A model generated the notes under the pieces. The model was not told where the DNA came from. It did no database searches and saw nothing but the letters and a program-made list of their open reading frames with translations. This document shows positions 11,281-22,288 of a stretch of 64,000 nucleotides of DNA, piece by piece; position 1 is the first letter of the stretch; every line of letters starts with the position of its first letter. This DNA comes from Gnetum montanum. Its lineage: Eukaryota; Streptophyta; Gnetopsida; Gnetales; Gnetaceae. The stretch spans positions 101,482-165,481 of the forward strand of contig MNCI01003636.1 of NCBI GenBank assembly GCA_015680685.1, given 5' to 3'. The translations under genes and the position numbers were made by a program.

Positions 11281-11428
11281 GAAAAACAAAAGTAAAGAAG
11301 AAGTAGAATGAAGTACTCAAAATCAATCTTTTAATAAATGGATGAAGAAACCAAGCTTTTATGGAGATGGAGTATATGATTTGATTGAAGATCTAAGGCA
11401 TGTCAAGGCCAACATTAGTATATAGAAA

Positions 11429-11890
11429 TTGGTACAAATGGGAGATCAGCAAAGAAAAGCTTTAGAGCTTATTAAAGGAACAAAGAAAGTTGGAGAGTCA
11501 AAGTTAAGCTATGTATCCAACATGGATAAGATAACAAAAACTAGTTATGAGTGTACTCCTAATAAAGAAGCTCCTTCTTTTCTTTGGACAATGAAGTTAA
11601 AAGAAAAATATCTACATAATTATTTGGTTGATTCTAGATCTACATCTACCATCATGTAATTGTCTATATGTAAAAAGCTTGGTTTGACTCCTGAACAATC
11701 CAATAAAAAGATTGTTCAAGTGGACAGTATTAGAGTGAAGATTATAGGTCAGCTGCCAAATGTTCTAATGGAAATTGCTTTTAAACCTCCTATAAAAAGT
11801 AGAGTAACTATTCAAGTAGAAGATATCTTGGATTCACATAGTCTTTTGTTGAGTAGTAGTTGGAGTAAAAATTTCTCTGGTTACATATGA
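11429..11890 (+). pseudogene. Retropepsin-like protease of element D
   Basis: A linker at 11,429-11,600 leads to YLVDSRSTSTIM (about 11,620-11,657), where active members read DSG(A/S). The Gly is Arg and a stop follows directly. SICKKLGLTPEQSN and DSHSLLLSSSWSKNF (11,830-11,880) match the rest of a Ty3-type protease fold. Confidence 0.7.
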
Positions 11891-12089
11891 ATAGATTATT
11901 CACATATGTGGCTATCTTGGAAAGGGAAACCAAATCAAATATACATATATAGTGAACCTTTAATGATGGAAAACATCACTTCAAATGGGAAGAACAAAGT
12001 TGATGAAACAAGCTTATTTGAATCCAAAATTTATACACTTCAAGAAGTTTATAACTTGGAAAAAGAGGAATCTCAAGATAAGAGCAAGT

Positions 12090-12275
12090 GAGAATTGTAC
12101 TTTAATGGTTCTTGTACCTCCAAAGATGTAGGAGCTAGAGTAGTTTTAGTGAATGATGGCTCTACACAAATTCTCAAGGAAGTTCCTCTATCTTTTCCTT
12201 ACACTAACAACAAGGTTGAATATGAAGCTTTAAGTATTGGAATTAAAACAACATTTGAAAACTAGAAGAAGATAC
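12090..12275 (+). pseudogene. RNase H fragment of element D
   Basis: ELYFNGSCTSKDVGARVVLV and NNKVEYEALSIGIK fit the first strand and the E-containing helix of an RNase H domain. The first catalytic residue is Asn in FNGS, where Asp is usual. Only about 200 bp lies between protease and RNase H, so the RT domain is deleted. Confidence 0.7.
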
Positions 12276-12644
12276 TTTCTAGAAATAATTTTGTAAGGAT
12301 AACATGAGGACCAAAGAAGTGGGAATACCAATAAAACAAAAGGAAGAGAAGAAAGCTTGGATTATAGCAAATATCAAGTACAATAGAACCTAAGACAAGA
12401 GGATTCTTGAGAGGGTCACTTTGACCACCCTCTTTCCTTCTATTGAGTAGCTTATGTTATGGCTTCATGTGCACAGTTTTTGTTTTTATTTCTTAGAAAT
12501 AAGGTTTTTATATCATCAAACTTTAAGTTTGATGGAAATTTTCCTCCAAAAAGATTTAATATTTTCCACTATACAAATTTTAATAATAATCTTCAATTAT
12601 GGTTTAGTTTAAAATGAAGTTTGCATAAATTTCTTAAGCATTTT
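12276..12644 (+). other. 3' non-coding tail of element D body
   Basis: AT-rich sequence between RNase H remains and polypurine tract. It has no coding potential I can see, apart from short Lys-rich frames near 12,300-12,400. Confidence 0.5.
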
Positions 12645-12659
12645 AAGGAGGGTAGGAAA
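12645..12659 (+). promoter_or_regulatory. Polypurine tract of element D
   Basis: AAGGAGGGTAGGAAA ends exactly where the 3' LTR starts with TGTTGGCACA. The sequence before the 5' LTR start is unrelated. This is the plus-strand primer site and fixes the LTR boundary. Confidence 0.85.
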
Positions 12660-12724
12660 TGTTGGCACATTTATGTCATTTCATGGAATAGTTTTTATAA
12701 GGATGTAACACTAGAAAAGAAAGC

Positions 12725-13455
12725 AAAGAAAATGTACAGATCAAATTGCAAAGCTTGGTTAAGCAAAACAAGTTGTTGGAATCAAAGAGAGATACAATGT
12801 CATCACAAGTGTAAATTTATGGATTGACATAAATGTACAAGTTTACCTTAAATGAGTCATCTAGTACAACTCCACATCTCTCATTATTTAATAACCGCAT
12901 TTATGACACAGAATTTGGATCACAATTTTACATGATAGCTAATGTTAGTAAGCACGTGTATGCTATGGAAGATGTTTATCCAAAATCTGTGAAGCTTGCA
13001 AAGGACGACTACATTTTGCATTTGTTTTAAGGCATGACAATACCCAATACTTGGAGAAGCTAAAGAATCTAGTTTTATTTATCGACATGAATTTAGATGA
13101 TAAGAGTTTTGTAAGGGTTAATTTTCTTTCTAAACCTAATGAATCGATAACTAGTAATAGTATTATGAAATCTTCTACTTTACTCCAAGGTGACATTTTA
13201 TATTGGTTCTCCTTCAAATGACAAGTTACCAAAAAATGTTTCAACTGGATCACTTATGCTTGGGAAAATTCATTATGGAAAATTTTCATCTGGTAATTCA
13301 AAAGGTAGTGAAAACAACAAGGCATGCCCATCATCATATAGCTTAAATGTTGTTCCTCTAGTCAAGGCAGATGTAAAAGAGAATGTAAAAGGTAATGCTA
13401 TTAATAAAAGACATTTAGAAGCAAACATGCTAACAAACCACGATGGAACCTAAGA
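12725..13455 (+). pseudogene. TPP2: Tripeptidyl-peptidase II fragment, copy 2
   Basis: Same TPP2 segment as 4,905-5,680. This copy stays in frame across a point where copy 1 is shifted: NRIYDTEFGSQFYMIANVSK runs on into YAMEDVYPKS (12,833-13,030). It breaks just after (LHLF then stop). FYIGSPSNDKLPKNVSTGS follows at 13,190-13,453. It lacks the 33-bp duplication of copy 1. The two copies decayed independently after insertion. Confidence 0.85.
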
Positions 13456-13809
13456 ATAAGTATGAATTAGTGGCAAATTGAGTTCTCAACAACAAAATGT
13501 GACATACTAATATCAACAACAATGAGTAACTATGACCTTGGAATTGAGTATCGTGCTGCTACACCTACAGCTATACTGGTGCTTGTATAAGCATTGTGGC
13601 AATGACAATGGTAGAAATGGAGAGGAGAGAAGAAGTGAAGCTTGGGTTGGACTTGGTGCAATGTTATAAGAATACATGAATACTGCCTAATGCACTCCTT
13701 GAGCTACGAAACTTCTAGCACCATTGCTCCCCTCATTTGTACGACCTGCTACTCACCTCTTTGCCTAAAAAAGGCAACACATGGACCATGGCATTACTGC
13801 ATTCTCTTT

Positions 13810-15995
13810 ATGATTTTTAGATCATTTGTGATAACAGTAAAAATAAATCAACAAAAAAAACACAATAATATATCTAGGGAAAAATGAGAAAAACCCCATC
13901 AAAAAATAGGCTCCTAGATCTTTATGTCAACTCAAAGAGAATTTTTGAAACACAATGAATAGCAAAGAATGGGAAAGAAGAAAGCATAGGGATGAAAGCC
14001 AACCACACTACCTTGAAGGCTTCCTTGTAACCATATTTATAGCATGGGATGTCGGATGTAAACTGGATATTAATAGTAGTAAAATGACGAATATGAACAA
14101 TAGTTTTACATTAACTATATTTCAAATATCTATAGTTAAATACTTAACACTGTAGTGTATTACAACATAACTATTGTATCATACAATTACAAAGAAGATA
14201 GTGTTTGTAATCAAAGAGATGATAATATCTAAGCTTATGTGAATAGCAGTTGTCTTCACTTTACTCACAATTCTTCCTTTTGAAGGCAAAGTTATTGTGA
14301 GGCCTAATCCAGACCTTAGATGATATTGCCTTCAATGACACTAATAGCTATTCAACATATACCTACTAAGTTTTCCAACAATGTATGCAATATCAGGTCT
14401 AGTAGTTACCATTACATACATCAAACTACTGATAGCACTAGCATATGGAATTTTTATCATGAGCTCTTTTCAATCATCTATCTTGGGAAATTGTTCAACT
14501 AAGAGTTTCATCCCAGCTTCATAGGGTGTTTCCATAGGCTTACAATCTTGCATATTATATCTTTTTAAGATATTTTACACATATGCAAATTGTCCAACCC
14601 AAATTTTTTTATTACCTTTGTTTCTTTTAATTTCCATGCCCAAGATCCTTTTAACAACACCAAGATCTTTTAGCTCAAACAAAGAAGAAAGACGTTGTTT
14701 CAACTTCTTAATTTCATCCATGTCACTTCCTGCTATTAACATGTCATCAACATATAGTAGTAAAATTAAGAGTTTTCCATTTTTATTTTTGACATATAAG
14801 TAGGAGCCTTCATGACTTCTAATGAAGCCAAGATTTAATATGTGTTCATTAAATTTTTTATTCCACATCCTTGATGCTTGTTTGAGCCCATACAATGATC
14901 TTAGCAATCAACACACCATATGCTCTTTTCCTTTCACTTTAGACTTTTTAGGTTGAAGCATATGTATTTCCTCCTCAAAATCACCGTTGAGGAAAGCAAA
15001 TTTTACATCCACTTATTCAAGTTCTAGATCATAAGCTACTACTATTGATAACAATGATCTAATGAATGTTAATTTTACCATAAGGGAAAAAATTTCATCA
15101 TAATCAATTCCCTTCTTTTGGGAATAACCCTTAGCAACAAGATGTGCTTTAAACTGGTCACCAGATTTAATTCTAAACACTCACTTACATCTAATTGATT
15201 TTCTATCAAATGGAAGCTCAACCAATTTCCATGTCTTATTCTTATGAATAGTAGTCATTTCATCATCCATCATGTTCTTTCATTCTTTATGATAAAGAGA
15301 TGTACATGCTTCATCATAAGTGTTTCAACTTCAGCAATTAGAATTTGATCTTCAAACCAAGTGGGTAATTTTCTTATGTGACCAAAATGTCTTAAGGATT
15401 GTGAAGTTGATGGAACATCATGTTGATGCTCGATTTCCTCATCTTCACTTTCATCTTCCCCTATATTTATGTCTTGTATATTATGCATACCATCTTGTTG
15501 GTCAAGAGCAATATCTCCTGTCGAGGGAGGATGACCCTCTGAATTTCCTTTATTAACTTGAAAAAATACATGATTAGGTGTTACATCATTATAGAGATTG
15601 TGCTTAATATGTTTGCAAGACTTTCTAAATACAACATCATGACTATAAATAACCCTCTTAGTTTCTAGGTTGTACAACTTATAAGCTTTAACACTATGAC
15701 CATAACCAAGGAAAATTATGAGGAGGGATCAAGCCAAAAAGTAGGAACTATGTATGCATGTAAGGAATTGAGTCATTGAATGTAGCATTTCATTGTTCAA
15801 GCATAACCAAACGAGGGTGTAGCAGGATTGCCCAATTGGATGCATGGGAAACAATAATTGCAATAGAACACATGTAATAGAACCATCACAAAACCTTAGC
15901 GCAAAAAAAATCTACATAGCAATAGTAGCAACAACAATAGTACAAGATCAATTTATCAACAATTGATATGCCTCCCTATTAAGAAACTAAAAAGC
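13810..15995 (-). mobile_element. Truncated Ty1/copia element inside 3' LTR D
   Basis: Pol remains on the - strand span about 15,790 to 14,290. The part to the left (13,810-14,280) is non-coding and may be its 3' end and LTR. No target duplication or matching LTR pair is visible. It replaces rather than cleanly interrupts LTR D, so later deletion or recombination is likely. Confidence 0.7.
14290..15790 (-). pseudogene. Copia pol remnant: integrase tail, RT, RNase H start
   Basis: Read right to left. An integrase C-terminal tail (KAYKLYNLETKRVIYSHDVVF, then an acidic linker, 15,270-15,700) leads into RT. RT shows the conserved LVAKGYSQKKGIDY type block near 15,110, LRSLYGLKQASRMWNKKF (14,850-14,907) and the active-site block LLLYVDDMLIAGSD (about 14,735-14,780). 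RT ends with LGMEIKRN. Further left, about 14,290-14,570, is the start of the RNase H side in broken frames. The YVDD motif is intact but stops lie up- and downstream, so there is no working enzyme. Confidence 0.88.
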
Positions 15996-16094
15996 ATTTG
16001 AGCTTTTGCAACGCATAGGAGTTGTAATGTGGAAGACTCCACAACAACAACAACGACAATGATGGCAATGGTAGAGGAAGAGGAACAATGTACA

Positions 16095-16520
16095 AGTTAA
16101 TCGTGGATGACATCGCCATTAACACTAGGTTGCACGCCATCATATAGCAACATCAATAGCACGTGATGGTGGGACATAGCCTACAACAATTACAAGTGTC
16201 GATACAAAATCTAATTAATGCTAGCAATGGTGTTGATGGAAGCTAGTAGTATGATGAATAGCAGCAATTGGTTCACATGTTGGCATGTTCCCATCTTCAA
16301 AGCTTAACTTTATGGTTCATTGTAAGATCACATGAGTAAAATCAAAATTAAAGACATTGAGGCACCATTGTTCAAGGTGATGTTGCATTTCATTTACACA
16401 AATGCACTTCCAAATACACTTGACGTTTAACATCTATGAATATCTCAACTTTAATGGCTCAACATATCTTGGCAGCTACTAATCATTATAGACTCGAGTT
16501 GCTTGAAAGGAAAAACTATA
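16095..16520 (+). pseudogene. BTB/POZ (MATH-BTB type) fragment, copy 2
   Basis: This is the same fragment as 6,725-7,120 plus 8,257-8,440, here without the 1.2-kb interruption: HFIYTNALPNTLDV is continuous at about 16,385-16,433. Many Arg and Ala codons containing CG have been lost, and stops are frequent. It ends near 16,500 in the LTR-specific sequence. Confidence 0.7.
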
Positions 16521-17907
16521 TTAATACATCACTATAGACATTTGCAATTGTACCTTTATTTTCTCATATAGTTGAAACTTCCTATGAAAGTTGTAACTTC
16601 CTACATGATATTTGTTACCAAGAAGACACTTGGTAACCATAGCTCAAGTTTCTAATAACTTCCTATGGTAGTTATGATTAAATTCCTTAGATATTTGTAA
16701 CACCCCTTAACTTCTCATAATGTATGTAACTATCCAAAGCTACTATAAAAACATTTAGAAGGGTAGGATTTTAAAAGGAGGAAGATTTTGGAAAAAAGAC
16801 AATTGAAGATTAGTTGTAAGATGGCTTGCCAAAGCCATCAATTCAGCTGCTTTGTTTTAATCTTGTGAGTTCATTCCTTTCCGTTTCGTTTTAATTACTT
16901 AGCTAATGGTTTAGATGGTATTGTGCTTGGCATTTAATTTTGGAATTTTTTCTAGGTTTCTTTTATAGCTCGATTTTTATGTAATATTAGACTTCTATTA
17001 AGATTTTCCATAAAAGAGCTTATGTTGTTGAAAAGCCTCTAGAGCAATTTAATAGTAATGTTTTAATGAAATTGCCTATTTTGATCATAGAGGATCTAGG
17101 AAAATCTTTGGTATTTTGGGACAATGGAAATAGCTTCATTATTTTAAAGTGTATTGCCTTGGCATTTTAATCCTGAAATTGTCAAATATTTTTTGAAGGC
17201 TATGTTGAATGCAATCCTTGACAACTATTAACTAGCCAAAATATAAGCTCATACTTTTTCATTTATGAAGCATTTTTGAAAGTGTAATAAGATTGTCTTT
17301 TATGAAATTGCTTGTTGAGCTTAAAAGATTTGGACAATTCGTAGTTAAATTGAATTGGGATAGCTTTATTACAAAGTGTTTCCTCATGTTAATTTATCTT
17401 GCTTAAATATTTAAGATTTCAAGCAAATCTACTTTCTTTTCTTTTCTCTTTCTAAGTCCATTAAATCTTGCCCTATTTTTAGTTTTCTTATGGAACTTTC
17501 TCTCTAGGGGAAATTACGTGTAGATTAGTAAAATTGTGCCAAAACATTTTTGCAAAATTTTATTTATTACAAGTAACGTACTATAGGAACTATATAGACT
17601 AAGTGATATGGCAAAATAGGAACCTTCAACAACTCACAATATTTGACAAAGTTAGCTGAATTTCATTTATGATAGCCAATTACAGTTTCATATACAACCC
17701 AACCATTTCAACATTCACAATAGTAAACACATACTCATGTTTTGTTCATTTCATAACCACTAAGTCTATTTGGAGGTATTTGGACCTTGGTGTTGCCAGA
17801 AACCAGTAGGAACATAAACCCTGTTTGAAGAACACCTTCGTCTAGTGACTTCCTAAGGTTGCAAGACTGGAGGCCACAACGTTGGTGGTCCCAAACGGTT
17901 GCCAACA

Positions 17908-17912
17908 CTATG
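17908..17912. repeat. Target-site duplication of element D, right copy
   Basis: CTATG, identical to 4,835-4,839. Confidence 0.9.
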
Positions 17913-18402
17913 ATGTCACAGATATAAAAATAGTATATATATGCGTGGAAGTTAGAAAAATTTTTCATTATGCCATTTCATAGCAAGACGAGTTTTTGCA
18001 AATTTTTTGTGCTCTAGCAACTAAACTTCCTAACGCCATAACTTCCTCACCGTAACTTTGATTGAGAAATTCTTGAACCCTGTTGATCCTAGAGTGCTCA
18101 ACTTAGTTNTACAAATATTACAACTAACCAATCAAATTTTAGCCAAAAGAACTTAACTAGTTTTCCTAACTAACCATACCAACCATTTAAAGAAAATGAT
18201 AACTATGGAAGGTCATAATAATCAAGAATATAACAATTAGGGGTTTCTTTTTGAAATTTCTCTAACTTTACAATCATGATAAAAGAGAATAATTGATTAA
18301 AAATAATAAAAACTTGATTAAACCAAGAATACGAAAAAGGATTATGAACTATTAGAAACCAATTTGAATACCTTGATAACCTTAAATTCTTAATGATTGC
18401 AG
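17913..18402 (+). other. Leader of the third ORF, element E
   Basis: Non-coding. Just inside the D junction is TATAAAAATAG (about 17,924-17,934), a TATA-like site. CCATAACTTCCTCACCG (about 18,037) corresponds to CCATAACTTCCCCATTG on the - strand of element C near 35,680. This supports a shared leader ahead of the third ORF. Confidence 0.5.
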
Positions 18403-21170
18403 ATGGCTCCAAAAAGACCAACGATAGAAGGACCTTCACAACATAGTTGCAAAATACCAACAAGCTACAGGAGAGGCTAAGCAAGAGAACAATCTTTGTA
18501 GGCTAAACATGCAAAGCAAGAGGCTCTATCATTTAGCATCCACGAATAGACTCCTTCCATAAACCATTCAACCCAAGAAAAATTAGAGGTGTTACTAGCA
18601 CCTAAACAGGGATAGCATCTCACATTGTTTGATGACTGCCTCTAGTTCATTTCAAGAAAATTCCATAATGTCCATGGTCATTATGGAGTTGAACTTCGGC
18701 CCATTCATTGAGTTTGCTTCAGAAAATTTTAAGATGCAATTTTAGTCATAATGTCTAGCAATGCTGAATGGTATTTAGGATAAGTTACCAATTCTAGCAA
18801 AATAGGCAAGATAATGCAAGGGTAAAAATTGAAGGGGTCTCTATGCCATATTTCATCAAGGTAACAACAAAGGCCTTGAACATTCCAAATGTTAAAGCTA
18901 ATGTTACATAGGTTTCTACAAGGTCCAACACTGATGCCAAAAAGCTATGGCTACAAAGAGCCTATGGCAAGGAAGATAAAGATTATAGCAAATTCACTGC
19001 AGAAAAAAAGATTTATTTCAAGATTGGAACCTACCATTTGTTCCCAACAAAGAGGATTAATCAATCTCAACATATGCAACCTAAGAAAGTGCAATTTTGA
19101 TGGGAAAATTCAATGCCAACATCATCCATCTACTCTTCCTGGAGATCGAAAGATGGTTCGAGGAGCAGAAGGTAGGGAAATTAACATTACCATTTCTTTA
19201 CCTTATCAAGAAGCTATGCAAGCAAGCAACGATCCTAGGCTACACAAATGATGTTCCAAGAAAGGCCTAGAATGTGTCCTATGTTGAAGTGTCAAAGTTA
19301 GTGCCGCCTAAGAAAGATCAGCTGGAGAAGCTAGGAAGCATTGAGGGGGCTTCAAGATCTACACTAGCCAGTACCATTGCAACTACCAATTAACAGCAAT
19401 AGGCAAGACCTAGTGGTTCAACACCTATAGGTGATAGACATGAGCAAAAAGCTTCACCACCACCACAAGATTACCATCCCTTAATGGGCCATCTATGCCA
19501 AATCATAAATACTATTAGCTGGGGAGCAAGGGAGGGCTTAACCCTATATAAAGTACAAGAGAGCTCCATAAGGCCTACAGTTTCCACAAGACTTGCTAGT
19601 AAGTAGGTATCCTTGCAGGAAAGAGGAGAAGAGGACTAGGCATAGCAAATATCAAGGAATGCTACATCCTTTCAAGTGATGCTAGAAACTAGTGAAGATG
19701 CCACGATTGTGATTATGTAATGCTAGGATGTAGTAGAAGTAGCAGACGTAAAAATTGACCACATTAAGAAGTCATTCAATGTCCCTATTATATCACTGGC
19801 TAATATTTTTAGAGCCAGAGATTCTCAAATGCTAATTGGTACCTTAATGACACCCACAGAATATGAGGACGTTCTCAATGGATTACTACAAATGGACCAA
19901 GTCCTGTAGAATCTTTTTAATATCCCTAATGATATCACTAAAATGTTTTCTGACTTAATAGTCACCAAAGGGAAGTTGGTGATGGAAAAAATAAGGGTAG
20001 AGCATGCATAAAATGAAGTGTAGAGGTTACAGGAAGAATGGGTAGCTCTAAGAGTAGAAATGAGGAACCATGCACGATTTGTTACCCTAGACCAACTTAA
20101 GCAATACAAGATTAATTAAGTAAGGTAACTGATTGCTAGAAATATACAAGTGGAGATAGAAAGAGAGAAGGCTATTTGGAATGCCTCAATAGCAGAAGCT
20201 CAAACATACACACATGTGAAAGCTCTTGCTACTCTCAAGGAGGAGAATAAAAAACTTGCTACCGATAACACTAGGTTGATTGATATTGAAAAGCAAAAGA
20301 ATGTTTTTGAGGAAAGCATCCATCAGTTGTGAGAACAACTCATTTAATTCAACCAAGACAAGAACAGAGTGGCCCATCAAAACAAAACCCTAGAAATGGA
20401 GGAAGCACGTGCTATTCATTAGAAGTTAGCTATTGAAATAAGCGAGTGGGAGAATGAGACCAAGAAAAATGAAAAGCTCGCATTTCAGGGATCACGTGTG
20501 AATGTATAAATAGATGAATGAAAAGGAAATCCAAATGGAAAAGGAAAAAATCAATTCCATCACTAGCTAAACACCAAATTGGTAGTTCATCCTAGATAAC
20601 CTAGCCAACATCCATTAGATTGAAATTAAGAATAAGGATGTATTGATCAAGAACTGAACAAAGTACATGGGGTTAGCTAGCCTGCAATAGACTAACTTAG
20701 CTATGTTGATAACAGGATGACCTTGCAATGAGCTAGAGCAACAAGTAGTAGCTATATATGCCATGTATGAAAAGGAGTTTGGTGATCAAAAGGATGCTTT
20801 GCAAAAGCTACATGTTGCAAACTCAGAGCTTGAGATTGTAAAGGCTAGCCACTAGGGAAAAAAGAATGTTGTAGCAAACTTGGTGCACTGGATGAAAAAT
20901 TATCCAAAGTTAAGAAAGGTGATCATGGCCTTTGAAGAAGAACGATGACAATTTGTGGCATGGTACATCAAGACCAAAAAAATGTTCCCAAAACTTCCAT
21001 GTCCATTGGGTGTACCAACTCCATCCAACATTGCACAATTTTCATGGACAGTACATGATCCCAAGATGAAGGAAGAAAAGCTTTAGATGCTTCTAAATAG
21101 ATATAAATTTCAAAAGCCTAATGATAATGGGAAGAAGCCGATGGAGGAGCCTCCACTGCCTGAAACTTAA
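18403..21170 (+). pseudogene. Third ORF of element E: coiled-coil protein of unknown function
   Basis: It starts MAPKRPTIEGPSQ and ends before TAA at 21,168. Four parts can be read across broken frames. The first is a start block shared with element C (35,323). The second is a globular part around 18,640-19,100 that includes VKIEGVSMPYFIKVTTKALN and EKKIYFKIGTYHLFP. The third is a long helix-forming region (19,960-20,900) with heptad-like Leu, Lys and Glu. The fourth is a C-terminal block with QFVAWYIKTKKMFP and HDPKMKEEKL. Element C has all four blocks on the - strand. No membrane segment was seen, so it does not look like the env-like ORF of some Athila elements. I do not recognise the family. 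Confidence 0.65.
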
Positions 21171-21377
21171 GGCCTACATTGAGCTACTTTAGTTTTTCTT
21201 TTTTCATTTTTCTTTGATTGTCTTATCAAATGTCAAGTGTGTTAAATTTTTTGTAAAAATACCAATGCACATTCAGAGTCATGTAAACTATTAAGTCGTG
21301 TCAAGTTAAATCTACCTCTTAATTTTTTAAGAAATGCTATCTTCAATTTGTTTTAGCTCAAGGACGAGTTTCCAGTC

Positions 21378-21391
21378 AATCATGGGAGAAT
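21378..21391 (+). promoter_or_regulatory. Polypurine tract of element E
   Basis: ATCATGGGAGAA lies directly before the LTR, in the context CTCAAGGACGAGTTT that is shared with element B (about 33,078-33,092). Confidence 0.6.
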
Positions 21392-22288
21392 AATAAAGCC
21401 ATTTTTTCAATCAAATACAATATTGTATCTATAATATCATATCAATGATATCATAGCTATAATATTGTAACTTATGATATGTCATCATTGATACGATGTC
21501 TTTAGAGCTGTGCAGCCCTATAAATACTAATTCTTGGGCACACAAATAATAATAATTTTTGCCATTCCTTACCTAAACTCTTGTAGTTTCCTTTCATAGT
21601 TTTAGCAATAGCGTGAATGCTCACAGGGTGGTGTTGAGCAATTGATTAGAGTCTTTATTCGAGTCAATTATACTTGGGCAGTTCATGATCAGTAATAAAG
21701 ATTAAGACTAGTTTGCATCATGGCAACATTCCTTTAGTTCCTTTGTACTTTATTTACTTGCATAATTTTCTTGTTCTCTTAGCTTAATCATTTACATTCC
21801 AAACTACTTTACTTTTTGTGCTCATTAGTTAAGTGGAATGGGTACAACTAGTTTTGAGCATTTAAGTGTAATTTTTTGGTAACATAGTAGTGGTCTCACT
21901 TGATTTGCTCAGTAGTAATTCCACATGGTACTCTCAGTGACAATTACATAAGCCCAAGACATAACTAGTGAACCAAGAGTGGATACTCATCACTCTAACA
22001 TAGAATAGATTTCCATTTTGGTTTTCCTTAGACTTAGACTTTAATTTGATTTTCAATCATGTTCATCACTATGAGTAATGAGAGCCTTACAACATCATCT
22101 ATCATATGCCTCACTATGAGTTACACCAGATATTCAGATTTCACTAACTCAAAGTTTGAAGACAATGATCACGAACTTAATATCAACTCCTATTATAATT
22201 ACATTGTCCACCCATGGATTATGATTTGGTTGTACTTGAATACTTGTAACTTGTATGGTAGAGTGTTGGGATACTCCACTAGTCATCA
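21392..22288 (+). repeat. 3' LTR of element E
   Basis: About 897 bp, from TAATAAA (decayed TGATGAG) to TAGTCATCA. U3 is rich in ATATC/GATAT and ATATTG motifs (21,418-21,505), which look like mutated relatives of the GATATC cluster in LTR A. A TATAAATA box is at 21,519-21,526. R-U5 has the same layout as LTRs A, B and C. Confidence 0.75.

Larger units (their letters stand above)
4840..17907 (+). mobile_element. Element D: LTR retrotransposon with ~5 kb LTRs carrying host gene pieces
   Basis: The layout is 5' LTR 4,840-9,810; body 9,811-12,659; 3' LTR 12,660-17,907. The element starts TGTTGGCA and ends TGCCAACA, an exact 8-bp inverted terminal repeat, between two copies of CTATG. A clean polypurine tract, AAGGAGGGTAGGAAA, abuts the 3' LTR. 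The body holds gag, protease and RNase H remains but no RT, so D depended on enzymes from elsewhere or lost its own. Both LTRs contain tripeptidyl-peptidase II and BTB/POZ fragments. A simple tandem segmental duplication is the alternative. It would not explain the terminal repeats, polypurine tract and target duplication together. Confidence 0.9.
12660..17907 (+). repeat. 3' LTR of element D (5.25 kb)
   Basis: It starts TGTTGGCA and ends TGCCAACA, then CTATG. It aligns with the 5' LTR over 12,660-13,808, about 16,000-16,403 and 16,404-17,907. Between 13,808 and about 16,000 it holds copia-derived sequence in place of the 620 bp found at 6,032-6,655 in the 5' copy. It is much poorer in CpG than the 5' LTR, with CG to TG or CA changes at aligned sites. 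Confidence 0.88.
17913..22288 (+). mobile_element. Element E: 3' half of an old Athila-like element
   Basis: The order is leader (to 18,402), third ORF (18,403-21,170), tail with polypurine tract (about 21,380-21,391) and 3' LTR (21,392-22,288). Its 5' half is not in the window. D sits in its leader and A in the sequence further left. CpG is almost gone and the ORF is full of stops, so it is older than A, B or C. One unresolved base (N) is at 18,109. Confidence 0.78.

Noticed and set aside
4840-17907. Plain tandem segmental duplication of a TPP2-BTB region
   Set aside because: The repeated unit starts TGTTGGCA and ends TGCCAACA, is flanked by CTATG twice and is preceded by a polypurine tract, which together indicate LTRs.
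21418-21505. Origin-like AT palindromes
   Set aside because: They lie in U3 of LTR E and are best explained as mutated forms of the GATATC cluster in LTR A.
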